Positions 6,991-15,770 of a stretch of 34,372 bases of DNA are shown here, one piece after another (position 1 is the first letter of the stretch; the number at the start of each line of letters is the position of its first letter). The position numbers were made by a program, and so were the translations under genes. Under the pieces are notes generated by a model. It ran no database searches. It saw only the letters and a program-made list of their open reading frames with translations, and was not told the DNA's origin. The DNA comes from SVTX01 sp045660325 (GTDB lineage Bacteria; Bacillota; Clostridia; Oscillospirales; CAG-272), in contig JAZRDO010000007.1 of assembly GCA_045660325.1 (NCBI GenBank), positions 1 to 34,372 on the forward strand, given 5' to 3'.

Positions 6991-7914
6991 ATGATAAATT
7001 TAGATGTTATAGCAAACCGAATGGAGAACAAGCTCAACGAGGTTGCGGCGCTCTCGGAGCTTCAAGAACTATTGCCTAATACCTCGTTTGTGTTTCGTCT
7101 TGTCCTTGATACTGCTGACTACAAGCCGCCCGAATACGCCCCTAACCACGTTACTTATTATATCAACGGTCTTGTCTCGCTCTTTAGCTCCGAGGCAGAG
7201 GGAACGAATAACATTGCAGGCTCATACAGCGCAATGGTATCAACCAACGTTGATTTGCTTATCCCTATTTCCGATTTGTTTGATGATGAAGGCGCATCCG
7301 TACTAACAACTACGGTGCGAGACATTTTAGGCGAGGCTCTTCAGAGCGGAACCTCGGAAGATATGGACGACGAGGAGGGAAATAAATACCTTGTCGGAAG
7401 CTATTACAATATTGCCGCCTCGGGTATGAGAGACACAAGAGAGCGCGTCGGCGATTCAATGACGCTTTCCCTAACGGCAGACTTTTACTTTATCGGTCTC
7501 GGCGTTGCTTCGTCGGCGTACGAACTTTACTACGTATATGAGGAAGATGGTGAAGAAGAAAAGGAACGGATTTACTTTTCGACTCTTGGATTGGTGCGAA
7601 AAACGGTCTCCAGTTCTGCACTCACAGCGGAGGACGCATCGGAGGGCAAGACAGGCTCAAAATCCACGCCAGAGTCAACGATGATGTCTATTTCTATAAC
7701 GGCCCCTATGAGACGTACAAAATTCGGCGAGCTTTGCGATTTATACATCGCACAAGGCTCAACGGAGCCGTTTATAATCGAACTAAAATTTGCAACCATA
7801 TCTGAGCCTGTGCGCTATAAGATGATATTCGATAATTCGGGTATTTCCAACGAGATAAACCTTGCATCCTCACTCTCGTGCGCGATGCTTGAATATATGG
7901 ATTTGGAGGATTGA
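6991..7914 (+). CDS. Structural protein of unknown role (neck or tail)
   Basis: A 307-aa protein with GAAAGGAT upstream. It is acidic and beta-rich, with two regions of alternating hydrophobic residues. Its position is where a tail terminator and major tail protein would be expected in a long-tailed phage. The first about 170 residues have a tail-terminator-like feel (IANRMENKLNEVAAL, then beta strands). The later part (TMMSISITAPMRRTKFGELCDLYIAQG) could be a tube-like domain, so a fusion of both roles is conceivable. I do not recognise the family, and no tape measure gene follows. Confidence 0.6.
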   Translation: MINLDVIANRMENKLNEVAALSELQELLPNTSFVFRLVLDTADYKPPEYAPNHVTYYINGLVSLFSSEAEGTNNIAGSYSAMVSTNVDLLIPISDLFDDEGASVLTTTVRDILGEALQSGTSEDMDDEEGNKYLVGSYYNIAASGMRDTRERVGDSMTLSLTADFYFIGLGVASSAYELYYVYEEDGEEEKERIYFSTLGLVRKTVSSSALTAEDASEGKTGSKSTPESTMMSISITAPMRRTKFGELCDLYIAQGSTEPFIIELKFATISEPVRYKMIFDNSGISNEINLASSLSCAMLEYMDLED

Positions 7915-7918
7915 TGTT

Positions 7919-8389
7919 ATGCCTAATGTATCTTATGTTATCCGCATAGTAGGCGGCGGTGGCGGCGGTGGCGGAAGAAGTAAAGCAAAGGAAAAAGAGA
8001 CGAGCGTTACAGGGCTTGGCAGTGAGATAATGAACTCAGCTAAGTCATACGGCATGGGAATGATCAGCAAGTTTGCGGGAATGGCGACGAACGCGGGCTA
8101 TCTTGCCCCTGTGGCAATAGCGGCATCCGCGCTGAATGAAGCGGATAATTTTCGCATATCGAAAGTTGGAATAACAACGGGGAATTACACCTATCAATCA
8201 TATCAAGCAGACCTGAAAAGCGAGGTGTTGGGTATCGTGTCAAATCCTTTGTCGATATTCTCCAAGATCGTTAACCAATGGCAGACCCGAGAGCTTACTC
8301 GTGCAAAAATGGAGGTTGAACGAATTTCAACACGTGAATTTAACATCCGCGCGGGATCTATGGGCAACCGCGCCCCGAGGAATCAATGA
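7919..8389 (+). CDS. Small virion protein with an octaglycine tract (unknown)
   Basis: A 156-aa protein starting at 7919 with TTGGAGG upstream. Residues about 11-18 are eight consecutive glycines, followed by a basic segment (RSKAKEKE), then a Gly/Ala/Met-rich hydrophobic region (FAGMATNAGYLAPVAIAASAL) that could insert in a membrane. The C-terminal helix is basic and polar, ending FNIRAGSMGNRAPRNQ. A small, basic, partly hydrophobic protein beside the large tail protein could be an ejection (internal virion) protein; this is a guess. Its end overlaps the start of the next gene. Confidence 0.6.
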   Translation: MPNVSYVIRIVGGGGGGGGRSKAKEKETSVTGLGSEIMNSAKSYGMGMISKFAGMATNAGYLAPVAIAASALNEADNFRISKVGITTGNYTYQSYQADLKSEVLGIVSNPLSIFSKIVNQWQTRELTRAKMEVERISTREFNIRAGSMGNRAPRNQ

Positions 8390-11300
8390 TGAGAAAAATA
8401 AATGTATATGAACGTTATCACGTCAATCCTCAAAACGGTGCCATAGTCACAAGAGAAATTAAGGGTACTATTCTACCCATTGGCATCGGTGAATTGCTTG
8501 ACGAGCGCCTCGACGAGGCAACGCTAACGATAATAAACGACGTTGAGGAAAAATACAAGCCTCTTACAGAAATACGAATACGCATTGCAGAGAGCGAAGA
8601 GGGCGAAGAGGGCGAAGATGTAACAAACTATTACTTTCTCGTTGCTCGTGATAATGCAACAAGGGTATTTCCACGGCCCGGTATAACACGCACAAAGCAC
8701 GAGCTTTACCTTGTTGAAAGAACAAAGCTTCTTGAAGGCATCGTTTGTCCGACTCTTACGTTTACTAACACCTTAGCCGACGAGGTAGCGAGCGAAGATC
8801 TCCCGCTTGTAGAAGCCTATACTCTTATGGAGGTAGCGGAAACGAAGCCGGTTGTAGGAACGGTTTATAAGTTCGTGAGCGCACAGTTAACAGGCGAGGC
8901 GCTTGATGCCGCTAAGTCTCTGTATTTATATCTACCCCAAAAAGTCCCCAGTGGTTATATATTTCCTAGTCCGTTCGCAGTAGCAAACGGACAGCAAATA
9001 ACATATCTGGCAAAGTGGAATCAAACAGACCCCGATGTGATCGACGAGTACTTCCGGTATTATCAAAACCGCATCACCATTTATAAATCAGGGCAATTCG
9101 GCACAGTTGTCGCCGAAAAGATTTATAACCGAGGTAACACGGACGAAGAAAGACAGGAACTGTTATCAGAGCCTTTTGATTTGATTAACCCTCTACCCGA
9201 AGGCGATTACTTTGTAGAATACTATATTGTAACTGTCGCAAATCCCGATTCGTCTCTTCCAACATACACAGGACACACGTTGTATTACAACATTACGGTT
9301 GAAGAAGGTGTTAAAGCGTCCAAAATCACAATAACCGATGTTGTTCAAAGAACATTATCGTGTGCAGAGCCTATTGATTCGGATGCGGTAGACAATCCAT
9401 ACTCTAATCCGTTTTCTCAAAGATTTAGATTTAATGATCAACAGACCGACCAATACCGTCAGGTACTTGCGCCGGAGTTTACTCTAACCGAGGGTACACT
9501 CCGCGAACAATTAAGAACTATCGGAGGATATATCCACGGCGAGCCTTACGTTGACGAAAACAACGTCGTTTATTTTATCGATCTTGGAAAAGAAGAGGAG
9601 GCGGCTATCTCAGGTAAGGACGTGTATTTATCGTCAAACTGGGATGTTAACAGCTTTTGCACGGGAATTAAGACCTACGGTGAAAACCTGATAAAATCAC
9701 TTGAATTTGCCGGGGGCGCAACCTTAGAGCCGCCTGCTCCTTTCACCAAGTCGCTCCGTTCGGAAAAGCTGTATGCTCGAATAGACGAGGAGTCTTGCGC
9801 TGTTGAAGCTTCGTATCCAATATATAGCATAGAAAAGCTTGATTGCGGCCTAAGATTTATTCAAGGCGGCGCTTGGGTTATAGAACCCGTAGATATCACA
9901 AGATATGTTTACGAACAGACTATTTACAACTCTCTGAGCGGATATGAGGAAACTATATCGGGTGATCCTCTCGAAACAAAATCGAGAGCTATATATTTTG
10001 CCCGAAATTCTAAATTTATAAAAGGGCTGACATACCGTCAATCGCCTGATGAGGGTACATCGTCGGCCTTATATAGCGAATACTCCATAGCGAATATTCT
10101 TGCAATGGTCTCAAAGTATTCTGCTAGTGAAATAGATGTAATTTTAATGCAAAGGCTTGACCTTTTGGAATTTAGGATTGAATATATTCCTCTTCTTCCC
10201 GTTCTTCTTGAACACGGTAAAAACTTTATTGAGCCTCCGAACCCTTCGCGTAACAATGAACACGAGTTTACGCAGGTTTATAATCAGTCCGATACAGTAA
10301 TCGAGGCGGCGAGCTTCGGCGAAAACATAAAAGGCGTGGCGGCTCGTCTTGGCAATCATGAGCTTGAACAGACGTTTCTTCTAAAATCAGTGAAAGATAT
10401 TCCCAGAGTAGGTCAACTTTATAACGGTTACGCTATATCTGCGACCTTCTCAGAGATAATGCCAAAAAACATTAAATGCACCATTGCGCTGACAAAGGAT
10501 TTTAACAGAATATCTCAATATATCGGTGTACCTTCGCACAAACGACTTTTCGAGATAAGCGAAACAAATGCAGCAGATAGACGTGTATTGATACATAATA
10601 CCCTTCGTATATCAGATCGAATTTATTACGGCTCAAGAAAACGCACGGGCGCTCCTCTCGTTTTTACTGAAAATGCTGTATATTCAATAATGAGAATGTT
10701 TACAGAGTCGTTTGTCTCACTCGATGCACAAAACAACGAGGTGGAAAATTCTTTCCCACCTATCGGAAAAATCAGCAATGTTTACACACAGCCGCTTATA
10801 AATAATGGCTCCAAAATTCTGCTACCGGTTACGCCTATTGCTCTAGGCAATTCATTAACAGCCGCATTCTCATTCGCGGACAATTACAGCGCAGGTTCAC
10901 AAGCCGCGAAAAATACAAGGCTTGCGGGTACTCAGTATTTTCAAAGGGACACAAGATATACCGACAAATACGGACGCATAGACGATCTTGTTTTTCATCT
11001 TATAGATACGCCTTCAAGGCTTATCTCTGAAACTGATTCAAACGTAGCACGATTATCGCACACTTTACCGCTCATTAAGGGAAGCGTACCGCCAGTAGAT
11101 CAGAGGTTGGAAAATGATCTGGGCTTTGCTAAATATCATGTGCAAAAAGATAATCGTGAGCGTTTGTTTATAGCTTCGCAGCTTGAAGCAAAGACGGATA
11201 TTGAAGGTCTGTTTATCGGGTCGGGCTTGATGCAGCTGTGCTCAATGCATTACGGAAACGCCATTACTCCCAAGGATATAAGACTATATCTTATATTTGA

Positions 11301-11694
11301 TGAAGCGGAATTGCCTCGAAGATTTGATACCACGTATATAAGAACACCCTCGAACGATCTCTATCCAAAATATGTTATATACAGCTTGTCTTCAAATAAC
11401 GGCGATGGTCTTTCAACGAGATCGTTTAAATGCGCCGTTGATGAGTTCTCAACGGGATATGATATATCGCTCGGATCTAAAGCGGTTGTTCCGCTTTATT
11501 ATTCAAAGGGTGCTGTTGGTTGGGTATTAGCTCGTGAACCTGTGTTGACTACACAAACGGTAACTGCACCGGACGGCACAAGGTTTGAGCAAACGATTGA
11601 AGAAGGCGGCGAGATTCTACTTTACAAGGTCGGACATATTGACCCCGGAGAAACCATAGTCCCCACAATGCATTTTTACATCACCAACGAATAA
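8386..11694 (+). CDS. Large tail / host-recognition structural protein (1102 aa)
   Basis: The largest gene. ATG at 8386 overlaps the previous stop, with GAGG upstream. The protein is beta-rich and low in cysteine throughout, with none of the long coiled-coil or hydrophobic segments of a tape measure. Residues about 150-310 look like Ig/FN3-like strands (ITYLAKWNQTDPDVIDEYF). A segment near residues 365-395 (TEGTLREQLRTIGGYIHGEP) resembles the tail-tip/baseplate type of Gram-positive phage proteins where a short helical motif precedes beta domains. The C-terminal part is again beta. It may be the tail hub, tip, or a nozzle-like protein of a short tail. It precedes the fibre gene. Confidence 0.65.
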   Translation: MMRKINVYERYHVNPQNGAIVTREIKGTILPIGIGELLDERLDEATLTIINDVEEKYKPLTEIRIRIAESEEGEEGEDVTNYYFLVARDNATRVFPRPGITRTKHELYLVERTKLLEGIVCPTLTFTNTLADEVASEDLPLVEAYTLMEVAETKPVVGTVYKFVSAQLTGEALDAAKSLYLYLPQKVPSGYIFPSPFAVANGQQITYLAKWNQTDPDVIDEYFRYYQNRITIYKSGQFGTVVAEKIYNRGNTDEERQELLSEPFDLINPLPEGDYFVEYYIVTVANPDSSLPTYTGHTLYYNITVEEGVKASKITITDVVQRTLSCAEPIDSDAVDNPYSNPFSQRFRFNDQQTDQYRQVLAPEFTLTEGTLREQLRTIGGYIHGEPYVDENNVVYFIDLGKEEEAAISGKDVYLSSNWDVNSFCTGIKTYGENLIKSLEFAGGATLEPPAPFTKSLRSEKLYARIDEESCAVEASYPIYSIEKLDCGLRFIQGGAWVIEPVDITRYVYEQTIYNSLSGYEETISGDPLETKSRAIYFARNSKFIKGLTYRQSPDEGTSSALYSEYSIANILAMVSKYSASEIDVILMQRLDLLEFRIEYIPLLPVLLEHGKNFIEPPNPSRNNEHEFTQVYNQSDTVIEAASFGENIKGVAARLGNHELEQTFLLKSVKDIPRVGQLYNGYAISATFSEIMPKNIKCTIALTKDFNRISQYIGVPSHKRLFEISETNAADRRVLIHNTLRISDRIYYGSRKRTGAPLVFTENAVYSIMRMFTESFVSLDAQNNEVENSFPPIGKISNVYTQPLINNGSKILLPVTPIALGNSLTAAFSFADNYSAGSQAAKNTRLAGTQYFQRDTRYTDKYGRIDDLVFHLIDTPSRLISETDSNVARLSHTLPLIKGSVPPVDQRLENDLGFAKYHVQKDNRERLFIASQLEAKTDIEGLFIGSGLMQLCSMHYGNAITPKDIRLYLIFDEAELPRRFDTTYIRTPSNDLYPKYVIYSLSSNNGDGLSTRSFKCAVDEFSTGYDISLGSKAVVPLYYSKGAVGWVLAREPVLTTQTVTAPDGTRFEQTIEEGGEILLYKVGHIDPGETIVPTMHFYITNE

Positions 11695-11706
11695 AGGAGA
11701 AAAGAT

Positions 11707-13326
11707 ATGATTTTTATTTGTGATGCAAACAACAATATAACGCCGTTGTTTGCAAATAATATTCACCAAGGGGAGTTAAATGCAAATCACATTCTCCTCT
11801 TAGCGCCTTACCCCTCGGATGCAACTGTGACGATGCGAGTTATACTTCCCAACGGGCTTATAATCCCGACAGAACCCAACTATTTCAAATTCGCAAAAGC
11901 AGTCATACCCGATGGACTGAATCTCAATCTTGACACCGTAGCGCTTAACGCTTGGAGCATACGTCTTGATGCGGCTATAACTCAGTATGCCGGAAAAATA
12001 GAGTTTCAGATCTTTGCAACATTGCCGATTGACGTGTCTCCATTTCCCATAAAGTATGCGACAAGCGCCGAGGTTGCCGTCATATCTCGAGGTGTACCGT
12101 CTGTTGGAGATCCTCCCCAATGGGATGAGGTGACACCTGAACAAATCTTGGAAATCTTGGGGAAGGTTGATCAAGCAAACGAAGCGGCTGCGGCCGCCGA
12201 AGAAAACGCGCAGTATGCATCCGAACGCGCAGAAAATGCAGCAATCAATGCCGCGGAGGCTTCAGAAGCGGCAGAAAACGCCGTTCCGATTATGACCGAA
12301 CTTGATAAAGAGATGTTGAAGACCTTTGGCGGCGTAATCGACGGTGTTGCTTACGATAATCCCGTTTATTTCTTTAACGATATAAACTGGCAAGTGCTGT
12401 TACGTTGTAACCGCGCCTACGTTCAGGCTTATGACAGCGACGATGAGTTCAGGCTCAAAGGGTCGGGCGGTAAGGGGTTGTATGCCCTAAAAGCGCTTAT
12501 CAGATACGGAGGAATTGCATTTACTTATGATGATGGATCGGCAAACGGTCTTCGCATAGACACGCAAATTCCGCGTTATCCTTGGATGCGTAAAGATGAA
12601 TGGATTGAAAAATGGAGAGCAGCTCACCCCGGAGAGGAAGAGCAATTTTCAGATGATGAGATTATAAGTCAATATCCTCCGGCATGGACCGACTATGCGT
12701 ATATGTCAACCCTTTGCGAGCGTCGCCCTGACGGCAGAATACGAATACCAAGGACATTTAACGGTCTTTCCGCATCCGAAGCATCACAGCTTTGTGCCCC
12801 CAAGGATTACGTTGATACAAAGGCAAATAACGCGAAAACTGAGGCTATTGCAGAGTGTATTCCGATAAAGGATATCGCGCCGGTCTCCGACCAAACATCG
12901 GCTATTGTAATAAATGGAAGCGGCAAATACGTGAACATACAGGTCGCGGCTAATTCAGCGCTGGCATCAACCGTAGTTCAGAGGAATGCAAACGGAGTTG
13001 TAAAGACAAATACTTTAGGTTCCGCTGACGATTCCGTGAATGTATCGTATGCCAACAATAACTACGTAAACCGAAAAAGCGCGCTTCCGAATACAAGTAA
13101 CAGATTTGTATATACGCGGCAGGGAGATACGGAAAGATATATTATGCTGACAAAGAATCCTTCATCTACCGATACCATTCCATACAGAGACGCAAATGGT
13201 AAGGTTCGAGTCGGAACTCCGACATATACCGACTCGGACGACGACAGCTGCGCCGTGCCGCTCAGTATGTTTAAGACTAAACTTGCAGAGCTGAAGGCGG
13301 AGATTATCGCAGAACTAGGAGGTTAA
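11707..13326 (+). CDS. Tail fibre / upper-baseplate-like protein
   Basis: A 539-aa protein with AAAGGAGA upstream. Residues 1-about 140 form a beta domain (FQIFATLPIDVSPFPIKYAT) like the N-terminal domain of BppU-type upper baseplate proteins. It is followed by an Ala/Glu-rich trimeric coiled coil (about residues 155-200, repeated AAENA units) and then beta-rich distal parts. The end (APKDYVDTKANNAKTEAI, then repeats of short beta segments) is typical of phage fibres. It probably binds the host surface. A short helix (KTKLAELKAEIIAELG) closes the protein. Confidence 0.72.
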   Translation: MIFICDANNNITPLFANNIHQGELNANHILLLAPYPSDATVTMRVILPNGLIIPTEPNYFKFAKAVIPDGLNLNLDTVALNAWSIRLDAAITQYAGKIEFQIFATLPIDVSPFPIKYATSAEVAVISRGVPSVGDPPQWDEVTPEQILEILGKVDQANEAAAAAEENAQYASERAENAAINAAEASEAAENAVPIMTELDKEMLKTFGGVIDGVAYDNPVYFFNDINWQVLLRCNRAYVQAYDSDDEFRLKGSGGKGLYALKALIRYGGIAFTYDDGSANGLRIDTQIPRYPWMRKDEWIEKWRAAHPGEEEQFSDDEIISQYPPAWTDYAYMSTLCERRPDGRIRIPRTFNGLSASEASQLCAPKDYVDTKANNAKTEAIAECIPIKDIAPVSDQTSAIVINGSGKYVNIQVAANSALASTVVQRNANGVVKTNTLGSADDSVNVSYANNNYVNRKSALPNTSNRFVYTRQGDTERYIMLTKNPSSTDTIPYRDANGKVRVGTPTYTDSDDDSCAVPLSMFKTKLAELKAEIIAELGG

Positions 13327-13327
13327 T

Positions 13328-13753
13328 ATGATTCTTGAATTTAAATTGAAATCACCGACGTTCATAAAAATGCCGGTTAAACTCATTGCACACGAGGAGA
13401 AGGTGGAATTATCCTTCTCCTCAGATATTTATACCCTTTCTTGCATATCGGGTGTTGTGCGGTGTAACAACTTAGTGAAAGAGTTTGTTACCCGTGGCGA
13501 TCTTGTCGATATTACATCATTGTGTCAAAATGCGGGTGTACTTGAGATCTACTTCTCACTCGTTCAAGATGGAATTAAGCTTAAAAGTTGGCGCGTTGAA
13601 CCTTATAGGCTTATTGAGTGTGAGGAAGAAATAAAAGCAATACCCGCAATAGAGGATATGCGGCAAGAAATTACTTTGCTCAGATATGATATCGGTGTTA
13701 TGAAAAACGCAATATCCGAGCTTTCCGAAATCATAAAAAATCAAACTATTTAA
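13328..13753 (+). CDS. Small fibre- or baseplate-associated protein
   Basis: A 141-aa protein with AGGAGG seven bases before the ATG, directly after the fibre gene. The first 100 residues are beta-rich (KVELSFSSDIYTLSCISG). The last 30 form a leucine-repeat helix (ITLLRYDIGVMKNAISELSE) suited to trimerisation. It could be a fibre accessory or chaperone; no family recognised. Confidence 0.62.
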   Translation: MILEFKLKSPTFIKMPVKLIAHEEKVELSFSSDIYTLSCISGVVRCNNLVKEFVTRGDLVDITSLCQNAGVLEIYFSLVQDGIKLKSWRVEPYRLIECEEEIKAIPAIEDMRQEITLLRYDIGVMKNAISELSEIIKNQTI

Positions 13754-13764
13754 GGAGTAAAAAA

Positions 13765-14445
13765 ATGAAAAAGACTTTTCTTTCTGTATTACTTACCTTC
13801 GCCGTCGTGACATTTTTAAGCGTAGGCACGATTTTTCTCACTGTAAGCGCATCCGCATCCGAAAACGAGGAAACGGACACCCCCACCGTCGAAATCGCAA
13901 CAGAGGGCGAAAAAACGGCATCCGAAGAGGTGGACAATGCTCGCATTACCTCTTTGATTGACAGTATAACCAATTCAAGCCTTTTGATCTCCATCGGCTC
14001 ATATCTCCTTGCGGCGATCGCAACTATAACCGTAGTCGTGAAAAACTTTAATAACGTTAAAAGCCTTATTGGCGCTAAGGCGGACAAAGATGTTATAAAA
14101 GCATCGATAAAAGACGGCGTTACGGAAATGCGCGATACCTTTGACGCGGAATACAAAAAGATAAATGCCGAGCTTGAAACCCACCGCGAGAAAGAAAAGC
14201 AGATGTGGGCGATACTTACCATATTTATGACGCATGCAAAGATACCGGCAGCGGCAAAAGCTGAAATAATGAATTGCATTACCGGGATGAAGGATATGAC
14301 GGGCGAGCTTTGCGAAATTGTTGAAGAAGCAGAAAAGGCTATTTTGGCGGCTGAAGAAGAGGCTGCCAAAAGCGCGGCTCCAACACCCGCCCTTGACGAG
14401 ATTATAAATTCCGCATCCGAATCACACGTTATGGAATTGGGGTGA
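13765..14445 (+). CDS. Exported membrane-anchored protein (lysis/envelope module)
   Basis: A 226-aa protein with AAGGAG before the ATG. Residues 1-31 are a signal peptide (Lys-Lys start, long hydrophobic core, possible cleavage after S-A-S-A). An acidic spacer follows, then a transmembrane helix at about 73-93 and a charged coiled-coil region (residues 105-150, and 185-205 Glu/Ala-rich). It contains no catalytic motif of an amidase, lysozyme or endopeptidase. It opens a run of three membrane proteins at the end of the late operon, where Firmicute phages keep holin and endolysin. It could be a holin or spanin-like effector. Stop overlaps the next GTG start. Confidence 0.65.
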   Translation: MKKTFLSVLLTFAVVTFLSVGTIFLTVSASASENEETDTPTVEIATEGEKTASEEVDNARITSLIDSITNSSLLISIGSYLLAAIATITVVVKNFNNVKSLIGAKADKDVIKASIKDGVTEMRDTFDAEYKKINAELETHREKEKQMWAILTIFMTHAKIPAAAKAEIMNCITGMKDMTGELCEIVEEAEKAILAAEEEAAKSAAPTPALDEIINSASESHVMELG

Positions 14446-14840
14446 TTTTCTTGCTTAAAACAGCATTTAAAATCGCAGGCTTTATATTCACCGTTGCGCT
14501 TCCTATATTGATGTTTGGCGGCGTTATACCTTATACCCACGGCGGGAAATCGGCGGGATTTACCACTATGGGATATATAGCGGTTTGCATATTTCTCGCC
14601 ATTGTCGCCGCGAAGATCCGCAGCAAGATCAAAACACGCCCGGAAAGCCTTAAGAGGGGGATTTTTCTCTCCCTCTTTCCCCTTGGGGCGTGGATCGTTG
14701 TTAAGCTTGGTGTTAATAAAATTGTCACTTTGACGGCAAATATCGCGCAATACTGGGACAGTGTAATTATATTCGTGTGCTTGGGATGCCTTTTTTACAT
14801 TGCATCCGAGGCTATGGGGGAAAGGAATAATAAAGAATGA
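14442..14840 (+). CDS. Small four-helix membrane protein, holin candidate
   Basis: A 132-aa protein with GTG start at 14442, overlapping the previous stop by 4 nt (GTGA). Hydrophobic segments at about residues 8-29, 42-58, 73-91 and 104-122 predict four membrane helices, with basic loops (AKIRSKIKTRPESLKRG) between the second and third and a charged tail. Size and location fit a holin, which would permeabilise the membrane at the end of infection. A TTG at 14451 is an alternative start. Its stop overlaps the following ATG (ATGA). Confidence 0.6.
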   Translation: MIFLLKTAFKIAGFIFTVALPILMFGGVIPYTHGGKSAGFTTMGYIAVCIFLAIVAAKIRSKIKTRPESLKRGIFLSLFPLGAWIVVKLGVNKIVTLTANIAQYWDSVIIFVCLGCLFYIASEAMGERNNKE

Positions 14841-15709
14841 GTGTAACCGATAAATACACAGTTGTGGCGGAGGCTCAATCGAAAACGACCGCCGCTATTG
14901 TCGGATGGGTGAGAGAGTTTTTCCCATATCTTATCCTTGTTTTAAACGTACTGTTTACCATTATTACAAGGTTGTTTTCTGCGGAGATACAAAATCCTTT
15001 TAGCGCTGAATTTTTTATTTCACTTGGAAACAATCTTCTTTCAACCTCGTTTTGTTATATTTGCTTTATCAGTTATGGCGACAGATGCACAAGAGCAGGC
15101 AATAACGCATTTTCAAATAATCTGAAGCGGTGGAGCGAGCTTTCGGCATCGGTGCGAGCAAGGTCCGATCAGTTTGTTGAATACTGCCGAGCAGAGAGCG
15201 AAAAAGAGCGGGACGAGCGCCGTATTGCATACATCGTCAACAATACCCTTATAAGCGCCGAAAAATACACGGAAGAATATAGGGGGAATAACCGTCAATT
15301 GCGTTCTTTGGTTAAGGAGGGCAAAATTTCAGCCTCTGAGGCGTATTACATTCGCAAAGCGAACGGTGTTAAGGTTAAACCGATAAATCCACTCCTTATT
15401 CTGTGCGGCGTCAACGTAGCGCATTTGAACGAGGCAGGGCGGCAGGGAATGAAATATTCAACTGTTTCGGTTATTATCCGACCGCTCATAGTATTTGGAT
15501 CTAACGCTTTAATATCAATGATTTCAGGGCGTTGGCTCGGCTTCTCCGATCCATCCGTTATCTTTGATATGATATTTCTTTCTCTGCTTATCGTTCTTTC
15601 CTCTGTTCTGGGTTATTCTGCCGGCGCAGAGAACGCAAAGCGCGAGCATGATAAAATAAAAGCTCGCATTTTCTTCCTCGAAAAATATCAACAGTCAGAG
15701 AAAATTTGA
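14837..15709 (+). CDS. Polytopic membrane protein with central charged domain (unknown)
   Basis: A 290-aa protein starting in the ATGA overlap. Two hydrophobic helices at about 29-48 and 58-80, a charged central domain (about 82-205, rich in Arg/Glu), and two more helices at 209-228 and 241-262 make a likely four-pass protein with the central part in the cytoplasm. No catalytic motif is visible. Co-transcribed with the two membrane proteins before it and ending at a terminator. It could be part of an unusual lysis system or a superinfection-exclusion protein. The family is not recognised. Confidence 0.6.
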   Translation: MSVTDKYTVVAEAQSKTTAAIVGWVREFFPYLILVLNVLFTIITRLFSAEIQNPFSAEFFISLGNNLLSTSFCYICFISYGDRCTRAGNNAFSNNLKRWSELSASVRARSDQFVEYCRAESEKERDERRIAYIVNNTLISAEKYTEEYRGNNRQLRSLVKEGKISASEAYYIRKANGVKVKPINPLLILCGVNVAHLNEAGRQGMKYSTVSVIIRPLIVFGSNALISMISGRWLGFSDPSVIFDMIFLSLLIVLSSVLGYSAGAENAKREHDKIKARIFFLEKYQQSEKI

Positions 15710-15734
15710 GGCTAGGGCAAAACCTAGCCTTTTT
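15709..15734 (+). terminator. Late-operon terminator, upstream of cassette 2
   Basis: AGGCTAGG (15709-15716) pairs with CCTAGCCT (15723-15730) over 8 bp around a six-base loop, followed by TTTT. The same GGCTAGG stem recurs in the terminator after cassette 2. Confidence 0.78.
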
Positions 15735-15737
15735 CTC

Positions 15738-15766
15738 TTGACAAAATGAAGAGAAAGGATTATAAT
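15738..15766 (+). promoter_or_regulatory. Consensus sigma-70-type promoter, cassette 2
   Basis: TTGACA at 15738-15743, exactly 17 bases, TATAAT at 15761-15766: 12/12 match. The ribosome binding site AAAGGA (15755-15760) lies inside the spacer and the ATG at 15771 begins four bases after the -10 box. The predicted start point (about 15772-15774) falls on the start codon itself. Confidence 0.87.
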
Positions 15767-15770
15767 AATT

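Noticed and set aside
13746..14750. 334-aa minus-strand ORF
   Set aside because: It is antisense to two + strand genes with good ribosome binding sites, a signal peptide and overlapping start/stop junctions. Its Ser/Ala-rich composition is typical of a shadow frame.
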